Under the pieces are notes generated by a model. That model was not told the DNA's origin. It ran no database searches and saw only the letters and a list, made by a program, of their open reading frames with translations. Below are positions 23,780-35,478 of a stretch of 64,000 nucleotides of DNA, piece by piece (within the stretch, counting starts at the first letter, position 1; the number at the start of each line of letters is the position of its first letter). Source of the stretch: Prunus persica (taxonomy: Eukaryota > Streptophyta > Magnoliopsida > Rosales > Rosaceae); assembly GCF_000346465.2 (NCBI RefSeq), contig NC_034009.1, positions 7,201,776 through 7,265,775 of the forward strand, read 5' to 3'. A program made the position numbers and the translations under genes.

Positions 23780-25082
23780 TCGGTTAAAATAGGGAAACAA
23801 ATTCAAGTGCCTTCAAAACCTAGACGCATATTCCATTTCCCCAATCCCCTCCTCCACAGCTTTCCACAGCCACAGCTCTATTTCACAGCTGCGCAGCTTT
23901 CCACAGCCTGAAATATGGCTCCCCCTACTTCGTCTTCTCCATCTGAAGAGCAGATTTCAGCCGAAACCCACAAACACACTTCGTTTCTCTAGCTGTTCCT
24001 TCATCTAGGTAAGTTCGTGAGTTGATTTTCATTATGTGTAATTGATGGTTATGTTGAATTTATTTTTCTTTTGTGTGAATTTTGAACGATGTGGCTATAA
24101 ATGAAATTAAAGATATGCACTTAACGAGCTGCTCTATTTTTGCTTTCCAGTAACTTAGAGTTTAGCACTGTCCTGGTTTGTCGGCACTCCCCTCGTCTGC
24201 CGTCCGTACACCCTCTCGTGGAAGCCTCTGGTCTTCACTTGTTCTGAAGGTAAGTAACAACTATTTTTAGGTTTAGTTAATTGAAATATTGCGGTCATTA
24301 CTTGGGGCGAGTCATGGGTAACTTCAAAATGCCGTGAGGTTGACTGGGTTTCTCACATTCATGGTTGTAATGGAGCTGTTAGTGGGTTCATGCAATTTGA
24401 AGTAGTGTCATGCAATTGCATATTACTATATGCAATTACTAATCGCCTGTGTGAAAATCCTGCTCATTGTATGCAATTGCAGTATGTAGTTTTATATTTT
24501 AATTAAGAAAGTAAGGTGATTTCGTGATAGGTAGGTTTGATTGTGTTTTTGAATATTCAATTTGGATATTTTGTGATGGAGTATGAAGTGTTTGGAATGT
24601 GTAATGTTTAGGATTGGTTGAGATTTGAATTGGGATTTGGAAGGATTGTGATTCCCGTCCAAATGCATGAGCGGGTTGTCTACGTTATTTGTGCAAGGTT
24701 CTAATGGAGCTATTAATGGGTTCATGCCATTTGAAATAGTGTCATGCAATTGCATATTGCTATGTGCAATTATTAATATCTTGTGTGCAAATCCAACTCA
24801 CTGTATGCAATTGCAGTATTTAGTTGTGTTTTTATTTTGTGATGGAGTGTAAAGTATTTCGAATGAGTAATGTGTAGTAATCTATCGTGTTTATGGTTTA
24901 TTGAGATTTGGATTAGTATTGAGATTCTCGTCACTAGAGATAATTGCATGATTGTGTTGTGAACTTGATTTGTGCAGGTTATGGATGCCCAAAAAAGTGT
25001 TCAAGCGAAAAAAAAAAAAGCACAAGGGCGAGAGTAATTTAGAACATGCAAGAGTTGGCCAAGATGCGTTTTTCCATTTCAT
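23780..25082 (+). pseudogene. Orphan transcription unit with three candidate exons, no long protein
   Basis: A promoter-like block is followed by exon candidates with good splice signals: ~23780-24008 (donor CTAG/GTAAGTT), 24151-24249 (acceptor TTTCCAG, donor GAAG/GTAAGTAA) and 24978-25082 (acceptor TGTGCAG, donor AT/GTAAGTT). Exon 1 has a 25-codon frame (MAPPTSSSPSEEQ). Exon 3 has MDAQKSVQAKKKK, which stops after a run of 12 A. In the neighbouring frame the sequence reads on as HARVGQDAFFHFM, so a slip in the A-run may have broken it. I do not recognise the family. It may be the 5' end of a gene whose rest was lost, or a non-coding RNA. Confidence 0.3.
24361..24830. repeat. Imperfect tandem duplication rich in TGCAATTGCA palindromes
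   Basis: 24361-24492 and 24694-24830 match closely (AATGGAGCT, GGGTTCATGC, GTGTCATGCAATTGCATATT, TGTATGCAATTGCAGTA), with an offset of about 333 bp. Both lie in the second intron candidate of the orphan unit. Confidence 0.75.
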
Positions 25083-27099
25083 GTAAGTTACAGATACATG
25101 TATCTAAAAAACATAAATAGGGTTGATTAATATTAGGATGATTTTTGGATTGAAAAAATGATTGATAGGAAAAAGGAGTGGGATAAAATTGGGCAAGTGT
25201 GCAGTGCACAGTCGGACACTAAGGTGAGAGATGACAACAAATTGGGTCACAATATACTAAATATTTTATTAAAATGGATTTTACTAAATATAGTACCTAT
25301 TTTTACCATAATATAATTAAAGACCATCAAAATTACAAAATATATCATTATCCCATTATTTTCAAATTTCAAAATTTAATTTTAAACCAAAACTTACAGC
25401 TATATATGGATCAACAAAACGGCATCAAAACACCAAAAACTTAACACGAAATGACATCTACTCAAATTGAACGCTAACCCAATCGCGCGACCTTCACCTT
25501 TAGAAACCGCCTTTCCACAGTTTCACACTATTCCCAAAAACTCAGAGACTGCTCAGCGACGATTGTTCCACGGTAAACCACGATCAACAACAATGACGAC
25601 CACTGATAATCGAAGCCGATTCTCATTAGAAAAAACCGTAAGAAAATCAACGCTCTAACACAAATTTGCCTTCGATTTTAGGGATTAAGGATTTTAGACA
25701 TTTTAGCTACTGTTCATTATGCATGCTCTCTTTGGAAAAATATGTCCAATTTTGCCATTAAAAAAAAAAATATGTACCATTTTGCCTTATTTTCATTTGC
25801 ACACGAACACTCTTGTCGAAGAACACTATCGTGCAATTGCATGTTTGCAATGCAAACGCTGACCGCTTGTATGCATATAGAAGTATGTAAAATTGTGGTC
25901 TTCTAATCATATCTGGTTTGGAGGAACTCTAATTGATCAGGAAGTATGAATCCTAATACCAGTGGGATACTTAATCAAACAGTGCGTTTACATTGAGATA
26001 TAGGAGTATCTTAAGAATTCCAAATTCTATATGGATTAAAACATCCTATTCCTAAGCAAACAGGATTCCTTTGAGTAGTCCTTGATGGGTAAGGTACTGG
26101 AATAGATACTTGTAAATAAGGTCCCTTACCTATCGGTAAAAGCACACTCATAATAGAAAATTCACCCCATCCAGAGATAGAGATAAAGTGCCGAGTAGGA
26201 TAAGAAGATCCTTATTCACAATATCTTATTAAGGTTAGTATTTGAGATTCAAAGACATGATAGAATTTACAATTAAACCAATCCAATAGGTACAACAATG
26301 ATGTCATCACAAATACAATCGACTAACATGGGCTACTTTCTCTGCCAAATTTCCTTCGAATTTGCTTGGCTACCAAATAAAAAATATGATATTGTAATAT
26401 TGATCGGTTTTCAAAAAAATATATATGTATTGAAATTATTTAAAATTATTTTTACACAAAAACTTATCAAAAGAGAATTTTATTTTTCTTGGTCGAATAT
26501 CAAAAGCCATATTATGCATTAGGTTTTTTTTTGGGTCAAATATTATGGAGTAGTTTTATATGTTTCCATGTAATACAACAAGCTCACATATCGATGGATT
26601 TATCAAAAGATATTAAAAATTGTCAAGACATGAACCTAAAGATAGAAACTATTTTGTTTTCCGAATATACCCCTAAGAAAAAATCCAAGAAAATCAGGCA
26701 GCCAAATCAATAGGATAAATCTGAACGGTCAGCGACCCCTCTGTCTGCCACACTGGCACGCTGACAGCGACCTCATTGAATTCCAAGCCAATGCCTACAA
26801 ATCCACAATGAATGGTTCCAGAGGGGTAATTCTGTCCATCTACTTGAAAAAAAAAAAGAGGGCAACATTGAACGCACCCCATGACGTAAGGCTAAAAACC
26901 AAACTTACCTAAATTTTAGTTTCCTGCCTGCCCGCTAAGGGGATCCGGGCTCGAGTAAAGCAGTTCCACCTATTTTTCATGGTAAAAGTAAGGAAAGGTA
27001 ATGGTAGTTATTGTTCATGTAAATAGTGTATTTCTTAATAATTTTTTTGATGCATTTTCACTTATTATTATGGTAATTTAAGGTCAACTATTATTCACA
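25083..27099. other. Intergenic, no gene recognised
   Basis: AT-rich. A minus-strand frame at 26694-26882 (VDGQNYPSGTIHCGFVGIGL) looks protein-like but I cannot place it. A GCAATTGCA phrase at 25832-25840 echoes the duplication at 24.4 kb. Nothing else is supported. Confidence 0.4.
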
Positions 27100-27384
27100 C
27101 TAGCCTCTCTGCACGCGCTTCTGCGCCTGCGAGAGGCTTTTTTTTAAAAAATTTAAATTTATTTTAGAATTAAAAAGATAATAGATAGTTGTGTTCCATA
27201 AAAATAGGATCCATTATCTGAATTTTCTTTTAATTTTAATTTTTTTAATATGAAAAATTGTGAATTTACCATATTATCCTCATTTAATTAATAATTCTAA
27301 TTCTTAATATTTGCATTAACCAAGGGCATTTTCTGGTATTTTGAATGTTTCACCATTCTCTGCCTTTTGCTTTATATATATAGA
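27100..27384 (-). mobile_element. Non-autonomous Helitron, copy 1
   Basis: On the minus strand it starts TCTATATATATAAAGC, preceded by A, and ends CTAG followed by T, the Helitron A/T insertion pattern with no target duplication. Just inside the 3' end is a GC-rich hairpin (GCCTCTCGCA...TGCAGAGAGGC). Copy 2 at 32427-32695 matches along its length in the opposite orientation. 285 bp, no coding capacity. Confidence 0.85.
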
Positions 27385-27782
27385 TGAGATATGAAAAGAG
27401 GAATTTGTATGGAGTTTTGGTATGGGAAATGAAGAATATGGCTAGATATTTATAGAAAAAATGTTTCTTAATTATTTTTGGTACTTTTTTCAAACTTTTA
27501 GGTATTTAAATTGGCCGATGACATCACATTGACGTCAGCATGAGGTCAGTTTGCCTAGGCAGTAGCTCAGGCAAGTCTTGCCTTTGGGCTCGCCCGAGCT
27601 TGGTGGACCTCACCGTTTGCCAGGGCTAGGTTTCACCGCTAGAATGGGTTTTGGGAGACTAGGAGGCCTTTTCCCAAAATTAGGCTCATCGCTGGAAATG
27701 CTCAAACTATGCTACCTTAACAGGTGGGGTCCACCGAAAAATTTGTTGTCAAAATATATATTTGGCAAGGATCCAGATCCTC

Positions 27783-27978
27783 TACTTTGAGAAATTATAA
27801 AATATTATGATAATATAGCCACATGGTACATCTTGTACACGTGCTATAATATAGGTGGATGACAAGGTTTATTTTCCTCTCTTTTAGGGAATAGTATCGA
27901 TAAATATCCACGTATATTATCACGTGTACAAGATCTACCGTGTGGCTATACTACCTTAATAATCTATAATCACTCTTC
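27783..27978. mobile_element. Small MITE inserted in the left arm of the hAT-like element
   Basis: Inverted repeats of about 60 bp: 27793-27852 (ATATAGCCACATGGTACATC, CTTGTACACGTG) against 27911-27972 (CACGTGTACAAGATCTACCG, GTGGCTATA). The intact right arm at 29.5 kb shows the sequence without it. Exact ends are uncertain. Confidence 0.7.
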
Positions 27979-28741
27979 GGCTTGGATATTCTCTGCCATG
28001 ATTTGTTTGAATTTTCTTCTACACACATCATCTCGTTAAAATTTCATCTAAAGGACTATAATGTTGACACATCACACAAAACCCGAACGCCTAAAAAAAA
28101 TTTTAAAAATAAATCCTAAACCTAACGTGTGTTTAACGTCTTGTAGCCGTTCTCTCTTATTCCAATTTTTTTTGTTCTTTTCAATATCTCTCACTTAAAG
28201 AGACATCATTATCTTCTCCATCTCTATCTTACTCGTCTTCTACTACCACTGTCCTTATAGAAACAAACACAAATTCAATCACTAGATTGTTCTTACACAA
28301 CCCAGAAATTCTTTGAAAAAATTTGAGTAAAATAATGGGTTTATATAGAAGTAAAGATTCCTCTTGGAAGGCCATTCGTTATTTCCAATAAAAATAGATG
28401 CAACCAGTGATCTCACTATTCGTTTTGTAAAGAATGATATTTTGGTTCAGAAGTTTTGATTCATATTTCGTACTTGAGAGACAGGATTTGTTATATAAAA
28501 GCAGTTTGCAGGATGACATTTTGGGCATTGGTAAGAACTGAATTTCATATGGGAAGAGAAGAGATTGTGAGGTTGGAACCAAGGGTTTTATTGTTCACAT
28601 AGACTTCGGAAGAAATGTGAGCGTGTTGAGATGCTGAAAATAAAAATGAAAAAAAATGGGAGATCACGTTAACTCAAGTTAGTTCAATTAGGGATTTTTT
28701 TTTTTTTCCTTTCTAAATAAAAATTGTGAGGTTTTTGGGTT

Positions 28742-29405
28742 GGGTGCTGCTATTTCCACCCACCTGTCCTATTTTCCCACCACCTTATCTTCCCACTCAC
28801 CATGTAAATTTGAAAAAACACAATCCTATCTTTCCCCCCACCATTATTCTTAAAATACCCTTTAATTATTAATTCAAGCAAATTTTTTCTGTTAACTTGT
28901 GAGTCATTTAAATTTAATCTAATGACTGAAAAGAGCAATTGTTTGCTCTAATTGGAGAGATTGACGACGAAAACAAAACCAATAGAACTTGTTTTCAACA
29001 TGAGCATCTGATTACATATTGGGATTTGCTCCGAGGGAGGAGAAGACTTTTGCCATGTCGATCATTGGGATTTGTTGGCCTCCTACAAATGGGAAGACTA
29101 CATGATGACTGGAGCATATAATGAAGAATCCATGATTTTGGCTCAAAACTTTTGGGGTTATGGTTTTAGGATGGAGATAAGATAAGAGGTTGATGGGTGC
29201 TTTGGATTTGACGTTTGATCTTTGTGCTTTGGATTTTTTTTTTTTCAACTTTTTTAAATTTTAAGTTCGGGGCAATTGGTTTGTTTTTTTAATCATTTTT
29301 CATAAGTCCTTAAAAGTCATTTTATGAAGGGATAAATTTGTTTTTAAAATTTTGAAGATAAGGTGGGTGGAAAAATAGAACAGTTTGGTGGAAATAGCAG
29401 CACTC
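28742..29405. mobile_element. hAT-like MITE with TTTGGGTT target duplication, nested
   Basis: Ends GGGTGCTGCTATTTCCACC and, inverted, GGAAATAGCAGCACTC, with about 48 bp of inverted repeat extending to CCACCTTATCTT. TTTGGGTT flanks both sides (28734-28741, 29406-29413). It sits inside the larger element 27769-29530. It has no frame with a recognisable domain. Confidence 0.82.
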
Positions 29406-29538
29406 TTTGGGTTTTGTATGTGATGTGTCTATATGAAAGCCCTAGAATGAAATTTTAATGAGATGGCATGTGTAGAAGAAAACTCAAACAGATAATGGTA
29501 GAGATAATCCAAGCAGAGGATCCAGATCCCTTTGGCAA

Positions 29539-31067
29539 CTCTCATCAGTCTCTCTCGAATGAAATTTCATAAGTGTAAATCTACTTGACCCAAGAAATCA
29601 AACCTTCTATCTTCCCTCCTTACCCTGAAAGGAGGTATTCCTACTTCCTACAAATCAAAGTTTGACACATATGCAAAAATTATTCATCAAAAACATAACA
29701 AGAAGAATCTCAGTACACATATCAAACTGTGATTAGCAAGAAAGTAGGAATTCCTACTTCTAGAAAAGGAGGCAAGTAGTTTTCTTTCCATTTTCTGAAT
29801 TTTAAATTTTATTTTTCATCTTCTAAATAGTAACCAAAAGACCAAACGAGTTTGGTCTCTTCTTCCCCGCTTGACTCCCTTTCTTCGAGTTACGCATCAA
29901 TGCTATAGTGAAACCAAAGGTGGAAACATGAGTTTTCACTATGTTGGGATATAAATTTTTGCCTCTATTATGGAGAGTATTTTTGCCCACTCTCCTTTCT
30001 TTGGGCTAGACATCTTTTATTTATTTATTTATTTTTATGCGATTCAAGGTAGAAAGAAACAATAATTTTCACTATGTGGGGATGTAATTTTTTTTTTCTT
30101 TTTTCATTTGGGTATATTATGACGAGCATTTTCAGAGTCCGGACTAATGTTCCCTAATTCGTGTCCCCACCATTTCCATTATATAAAATTTTGACATGTG
30201 TCCCTCTATTTACACAACTTAAACCATCATATAACATTGTCAACATAAATGAAATTAGAAAAATTAAAAGAAAAAAAACAACCCAACATATGATCCAATA
30301 TATTGGATAAGGGATTTTCCAATTCAAATAAATCCGATCAAAATTTAGGATTGAATCCAATATGATCCAATTGATATTTGACTGGGTTGAATCGGATTAT
30401 CGGCTTTAAGAACGAAGAAAATATAAAACATGAAACATTTATTGTCAAGTTTGATCTAATCACAATTGTTTTTAATAGACGTATATTTAAAATGAAAATT
30501 AAATGCTAAACACAATTGTTTTTATTCTATAATATATTAAACATAACTAAATGAAATGACTTAAAATTTTTCATAACATGTTCTGTTTCAAACACCTACA
30601 AGAGCCCAAAAACACATAAAACATAACTAGATGGTATTTGATTGAATTCTAACAAGTAAAACTATCATTTGATCCAATCACGTCAATTTTAGAAATCAAT
30701 GAAGACCCAATCTAATTGCCTAACTATCAAAACCAATGAAAATTGGAGGGGATTGATTGGTTTGGGCTGATTGGATTGGGTCTTGAACACCCATAGTCAC
30801 GACAATCATGATTGGCAAGAATCCTATCACCTACAACACAAACCCTAAAAACTAAAGTTGCTTTAAATAGTACCACAAACCCTAACTTAACAAAAAAGAC
30901 TAAATGGAAATAAATAGGAAAACCAAAAATAATATATGAATATTTCTTGAAAATTGTAACTGTTCGGCCTATTGAATAATAGAATTTGGCCTAGAATTCC
31001 ATTCCGTGGATGATAGAAAAGTAGTATGTGTAGAATCTTTTGGTGTTCTTTTTGAAACGACTTATTA
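29539..31067. other. Intergenic, no gene recognised
   Basis: AT-rich. It holds a loose inverted pair GAGGTATTCCTACTTCCT/AGTAGGAATTCCTACTTC at 29634-29763. No coding or RNA gene is supported. Confidence 0.5.
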
Positions 31068-32915
31068 GGCCATTCTAGTTATGGGCTATATTCCAAATAT
31101 AGCCCTAAAATAATACAAAATCCATCTCCAGTTATAAGCTAAACAAAATTTTGGCTAAATTTGGAGGGCCACATTTGGCCCTTTAGGCCTTCTCCAGTCA
31201 TAGGGATAAATATAGTTTAGGGCTAAAAATTTAAACCTCCAAAATATTAATTTTTTAAAGAATAGTCAAGACTAAAATTTTCCATCTCCAGCCATGTATA
31301 GCTATATTTTAGGACCCTTCATATTTTATTATTTTGAGAAAAACTATGATAGAACACTCATATATTCCATAACTATGTATTGTTTAATTTAATTAAACTA
31401 CAACTTAGAGACAACATTTTTTAATATATATATATATTAAACAAAATGAATTTAAAAATATTTAAAAAGGTTTTAAATAAATAAATAAAAAATAACTTTT
31501 CAATAAATAATTCTGACCTCCTACGATCAGAAACCAATTATATATATATATATATATTTAAACAAAACGAATTTAAAAACATTTTAAAAGGTTATTAAAA
31601 ATAAAAATAAAATCCTAACAGCTAGCTGACGTCATCGATGATGTCAATGTGCCTTTAATATTGTTTGTTGGATCTGTAGTTGCACGAGATGTTTTGTGCT
31701 CTTGCCCACATGTGATACTTTCTCCTCTGGGAAAGCACATGTGCTGAGCCCACAAAAAAATTTGGCCTAGGCTAAAGTTTGCTACATTTGGGCTAGTTGG
31801 AAGGCTAAAGGGCCAAATGTGGCCCTCCAATTTGGCAAAAAAAAAAAATTTAACTCATGGCTGGAGATGGGTTTTGCATTATTTTAGGGCTATATTTGGC
31901 CTATGACCCATAACTGGAGATGGCCTTAGCCCTCCAACCGGGCCACATTTAGCCCAGCTTTGGCCTAGGCCAAATTTTTTGTGGGCTTCATACATGTGCT
32001 TTTGAAGAAGATAAATTATCAGTGTAGGCAAGAGCACGAATCATCTCGTGCAAATACATATCCAATAGCCAACAATAAAAGCGTTGACGTCTTCGATATT
32101 TTTTAAAAGCCTTTTTAAATGTTTTTAATTCTTGTTGTTTAAGAAAAATTTATAAAAAATTATTGGTCATGACCATTAGAGGTCAGACCACTGAAATCCA
32201 ACCATTTGTATTTGTATTTTTTTTAATGTGGTCATCTTATTAAATGTTTTCAATTCGTAAAAAAATTATAAACAAATTACTGGTCATGACCGTTGGAGGT
32301 CAGACCATTAAAACCCATCCTTTTTTTTTTCTTTAATAAATAAATGTGGTCACCTTTTAAAATATTTTCAAGTGTTGTTTAAAAAAAATTATAAAAAATT
32401 ATTGGTCATGGAATATTGTCTCTAAATCTATATATATAAAGCAAAAAGTAGAGAGTGATGAAACATTCAAAATACCAGAAAATGTCATTGGTTAATTCAA
32501 ACATTAAGAATTAAAATTATTAATTAAATGAGGATAATATGGTAAATTCATATTTTTTCATATTAAAAAAATTAAAATTAAAAACAAAATCAGATAATAA
32601 GTCCTACTTTTATGAAACATAACTACCCATGTTATATTTTCTTAATACTAAAAATAAAAGAAAAAGAAAAAAGAACGCATGTGCCAAGAGGCTAGTAGTA
32701 GTTTAATTAAATTAAACAATACATAGTTGTGGAATGTATGAGTGTCGTACTATATTTTTTCTCAAAAATAATAAAATATGAAGGACCCTAAAATATAGCC
32801 CTGCATGGCTGAAGATGGAAAAATTTAGCACTGCATTATTCTTTAAAAAATTAATATTTTGGGGGGCTAAATTTTTAGCCCTAGACTCCATTTTGCCCTA
32901 TAACTGGAGATGGCC
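31068..32915. mobile_element. Complex of nested MITEs with GGCC..TCTCCAG ends
   Basis: Four related ends are present: 31068 and 31186 facing right, 31925 and 32915 facing left (GGCCATCTCCAGTTATGGG-type). TTA precedes the first two and follows 31925; CTA follows 32915. A 3-bp TTA duplication and these ends fit a PIF/Harbinger-type MITE, though Mutator-like MITEs share the CTCCAG word. The arms are long: 31186-31807 is the reverse complement of 31926-32915, apart from the Helitron in the right arm. Both arms contain ~125-bp tandem units (GGTCATGACC...GAGGTCAGACCA at 32140-32410). The minus-strand 71-codon frame inside has no recognisable domain. Confidence 0.7.
32427..32695 (+). mobile_element. 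Non-autonomous Helitron, copy 2
   Basis: Starts TCTATATATATAAAGCAAAA after A and ends GAGGCTAG before T. The unoccupied site is visible in the opposite arm of the surrounding inverted repeat (reverse of about 31394-31411), where GTCTCTAA runs directly into TGTAGTTTAATT. The 3' hairpin seen in copy 1 is eroded here. Confidence 0.87.
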
Positions 32916-33284
32916 CTATGATCTAAATCGGAACTTGGAGTCCAAATCAGTAAAGGCTGGATAACAAGATATGTCTCTTGATTAGTGATTTGGGCTATTG
33001 TGTATGTCTGCAACTAGTTTCATCTTGTTATTTTCCTTTGTAATAAATTCAAATGTCAATTCAATTCATGTTCTTATTGCACTAGATAAACTGTGAAGTC
33101 CAAGGCATAAAAATGAACCAATATCGAGCCAGTTCTCCATTCATAACACAATAGTTTGATTTTTTTATATATTCAGATTACGTACGTAAGGCGCAAGTTA
33201 TTTAATCTCTCAATCTATTTGAATCTTTTCAATGCTAATAGTGCACGTTTGCTAACAATATAATCTCTTTACCTATTTCTAGGA

Positions 33285-33511
33285 GAGGGGGGGGGGGGGG
33301 GGGGGACTCTATCGGAGGTAAGGTTCCTCCTCCCGTTTGTGGTTGAGGAGGTAGGCTACTTTTGTAGCCGACGACCACTACGCTTTATTTGGTGTAGAGT
33401 ACTCGCCTAATCCTCTAGGATTTGTGCCCGATTTTTGTACTTGTTACCCTTTTTTCCTCATGAATAAAACACTATCGCCCTTGTGTTTCCCAAAAAAAAA
33501 AAAAAAAAAAT
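33285..33511 (+). mobile_element. 5'-truncated LINE insertion with 21-bp target duplication
   Basis: A 21-bp direct repeat (starts TCTCTTTACC, ends TTCTAGGA) lies at 33264-33284 and 33512-33532. Between them is a LINE 3' UTR-like stretch ending in AATAAAAC, TCCC and about 19 A. The 5' junction carries a run of 19 G (33287-33305). Target duplication, poly-A and truncation are the hallmarks of target-primed reverse transcription. Confidence 0.88.
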
Positions 33512-34029
33512 TCTCTTTACCTATTTCTAGGACTGGTAAGATTTGAGGTAGACAAGAGTTAAATGATTATTTAACTTACATTCCATTTGTTCATTGAACC
33601 GACTTTTTTAGATCACAACACTATAGTGCATTTAACCTAATCAAATATGCACCAATTGGCTAGGGTTTTTATTTGATGATGTTGACAATTTTAGCTCGTT
33701 GAACTGGCATGTAGGTTACGTGAAAGAACTATACCAAGGCAATGAGATGGTATGCTAATTAAAAAATAATTTAAAAGATTCACTATTATACCTAATATAG
33801 GAGCCCAAATAAGGCCACCTTGAGTCTCTCCATTTACTATAACAGAGTTTATTGTAAATAGCGAACCTCTAGAACTAATGAAAAACTTGAATTTTTTTCA
33901 TATAGAAAGGTTTTCACATTTTTTTTAGCTGACATGTATTTCAAATGAGAAAAGAAGGGTTTTAAAATTGAACTAAAATAAGAAAAAGAAATCATGTTGA
34001 AAAACAACCCTTACCTCTTTCCCGTAATG

Positions 34030-34131
34030 TTGGCAACGAGGTTATAACTTAAGTGGTTAAAAGCAGTTATCCTTACACCAAAAGTCATGTGTTCTAATCA
34101 CCCTTTCCCATTATCGCTTGTATAAAAAAAA
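34030..34131 (+). mobile_element. tRNA-derived SINE, copy 1
   Basis: The A-box-like TAACTTAAGTGGTTAAAAGC and B-box-like GTGTTCTAATCACC are followed by CCATTATCGCTTGTATA and an A-run. It matches a second copy at 50049-50144 end to end, so this is a dispersed SINE and not a tRNA gene; no cloverleaf is visible. Confidence 0.75.
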
Positions 34132-34322
34132 TGTTGGACATCATTATTTCTCTTATCCCTTGTTGTTTTTCCTAAAATTCAAATTTTGGCATAAATGGTG
34201 TTTAATTAATTGAATCTAAAAAGGAAAACAATAAGAAGGAAATGTGTATAAACTTGGAAAGACATGCGTATGGATAATTTTAGACATGTCAATGAATTGG
34301 ATTCTAATTTGAATATGATGCA

Positions 34323-34383
34323 ATTTTTTTGATCAAATAGAAACTTCATTAGATAACAATACTAAAAACAAACCGCACTACAA
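34323..34383 (-). mobile_element. Minimal LINE tail (61 bp) with 18-bp target duplication
   Basis: TAATTTGAATATGATGCA occurs at 34305-34322 and 34384-34401. The insert begins with a T-run (poly-A on the minus strand) and GAAACTTCATTAGATAA, which resembles the start of the larger LINE at 34759. Confidence 0.8.
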
Positions 34384-34758
34384 TAATTTGAATATGATGC
34401 AGTTAATGGGATATGAATTGAAATTCTCAATTCAATAGTTCGGTGATGATTTGAATCTAATAACTCATAACTTAACAAATCAAATATACATTAGAGGAGA
34501 TTCGATGGATTAATTATCTTATTCTACTTAATATAATATAAACTTAATTTTAATATTATGTTTACAAATGATATATATGAGTAGGAACAATCTGAGTTTT
34601 TCGTGCATTGAAAATATTCTTAAATAACCTTCGTTGTACAAAAAAAAATAAGGTAAACTTCACTTACTATACTAGATGCTCACACAAATTATTCATTAGT
34701 ATATACAAGGTCCAAAACTCATCAAAGTAGTATCTAGAAATTCGTAATGTGATGTATT

Positions 34759-35478
34759 TTTTTTTTTTTTTTATAAAAGATAAATTTCATTAGATAAACT
34801 TTAACAGTATAATCAAATACATTAATATGACAAAGTCCAAGAGGAAAACAAACTAACATGTTAAAAACAAAACTAACAATGGACAAAATCTACACTAAAA
34901 CTACTATCCCACATCACCACAATTAACTATAAGTCCAAACAAAGTCCACATACCCAATATAACCGAAACCAAAGCAACACATGAGCCTAAACGAACCTTA
35001 CCACCACTAACTAAAGAAGTACCGCCGCAACCACACCCACCATCGTATTCGTAACATATTTGGGGAAAATATGGTTTCTAGCGATTTACCTATGCATAAG
35101 AGCGAACAAATAAATGAAAACGACTATATTGGCAAAGAACAATTGTGTGATTTGTATCAACCTCCGTCGAAAACGATGTAGATCCAAATTTAGAGAACAT
35201 GATCCGTGTTAGAGAGCGGGCTTTGGGATAATGATTTGTTGAGAATGCCTCAAAGTGGTGATGGGGAACTTCAATCAGAATATGACTTAGAAGAAATCAC
35301 CATAAAGGGCTTCTTATGCAAAACGCCTAGTGGACTTATTTACTAACCCAAAAGAAAAAAGCGAGGATAAAATGAGGGAAAGAGGGGCAATAACGCTTCT
35401 TCCTCTTCTCCCCTTCTATGAAGTTTTTCTTTGAGACTCACAAAAAGAGAGAGCGTCTAGAGTTTTCTCCACTAATTT
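34759..35478 (-). mobile_element. LINE-derived insertion, internally reduced, 12-bp target duplication
   Basis: ATGTGATGTATT flanks it at 34747-34758 and 35479-35490. On the minus strand it ends in a long A-run preceded by TTATCTAATGAAATTTATC. Its other end reads CTAGACGCTCTCTC, like a LINE 5' leader. At 720 bp it is too short for a full element, and no RT motif is readable. Confidence 0.65.

Larger units (their letters stand above)
27769..29530. mobile_element. hAT-like element with TTTGGCAA target duplication, hosting two other elements
   Basis: The inverted arms are GGATCCAGATCCTCT at the left and AGAGGATCCAGATCCC at the right. They continue inward, with 27984-28090 matching the reverse of 29403-29515 (TTTTCTTCTACACA, AAAATTTCAT, ACACATCACA). 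TTTGGCAA lies at both borders (27761-27768, 29531-29538), an 8-bp duplication as in hAT. The left arm is split by a MITE at about 27783-27978. The centre is occupied by another element at 28742-29405. No transposase is seen. Confidence 0.75.

Noticed and set aside
26694..26882. 62-codon minus-strand frame
   Set aside because: It looks protein-like but has no family match I can name, and an A-run interrupts its upstream part.
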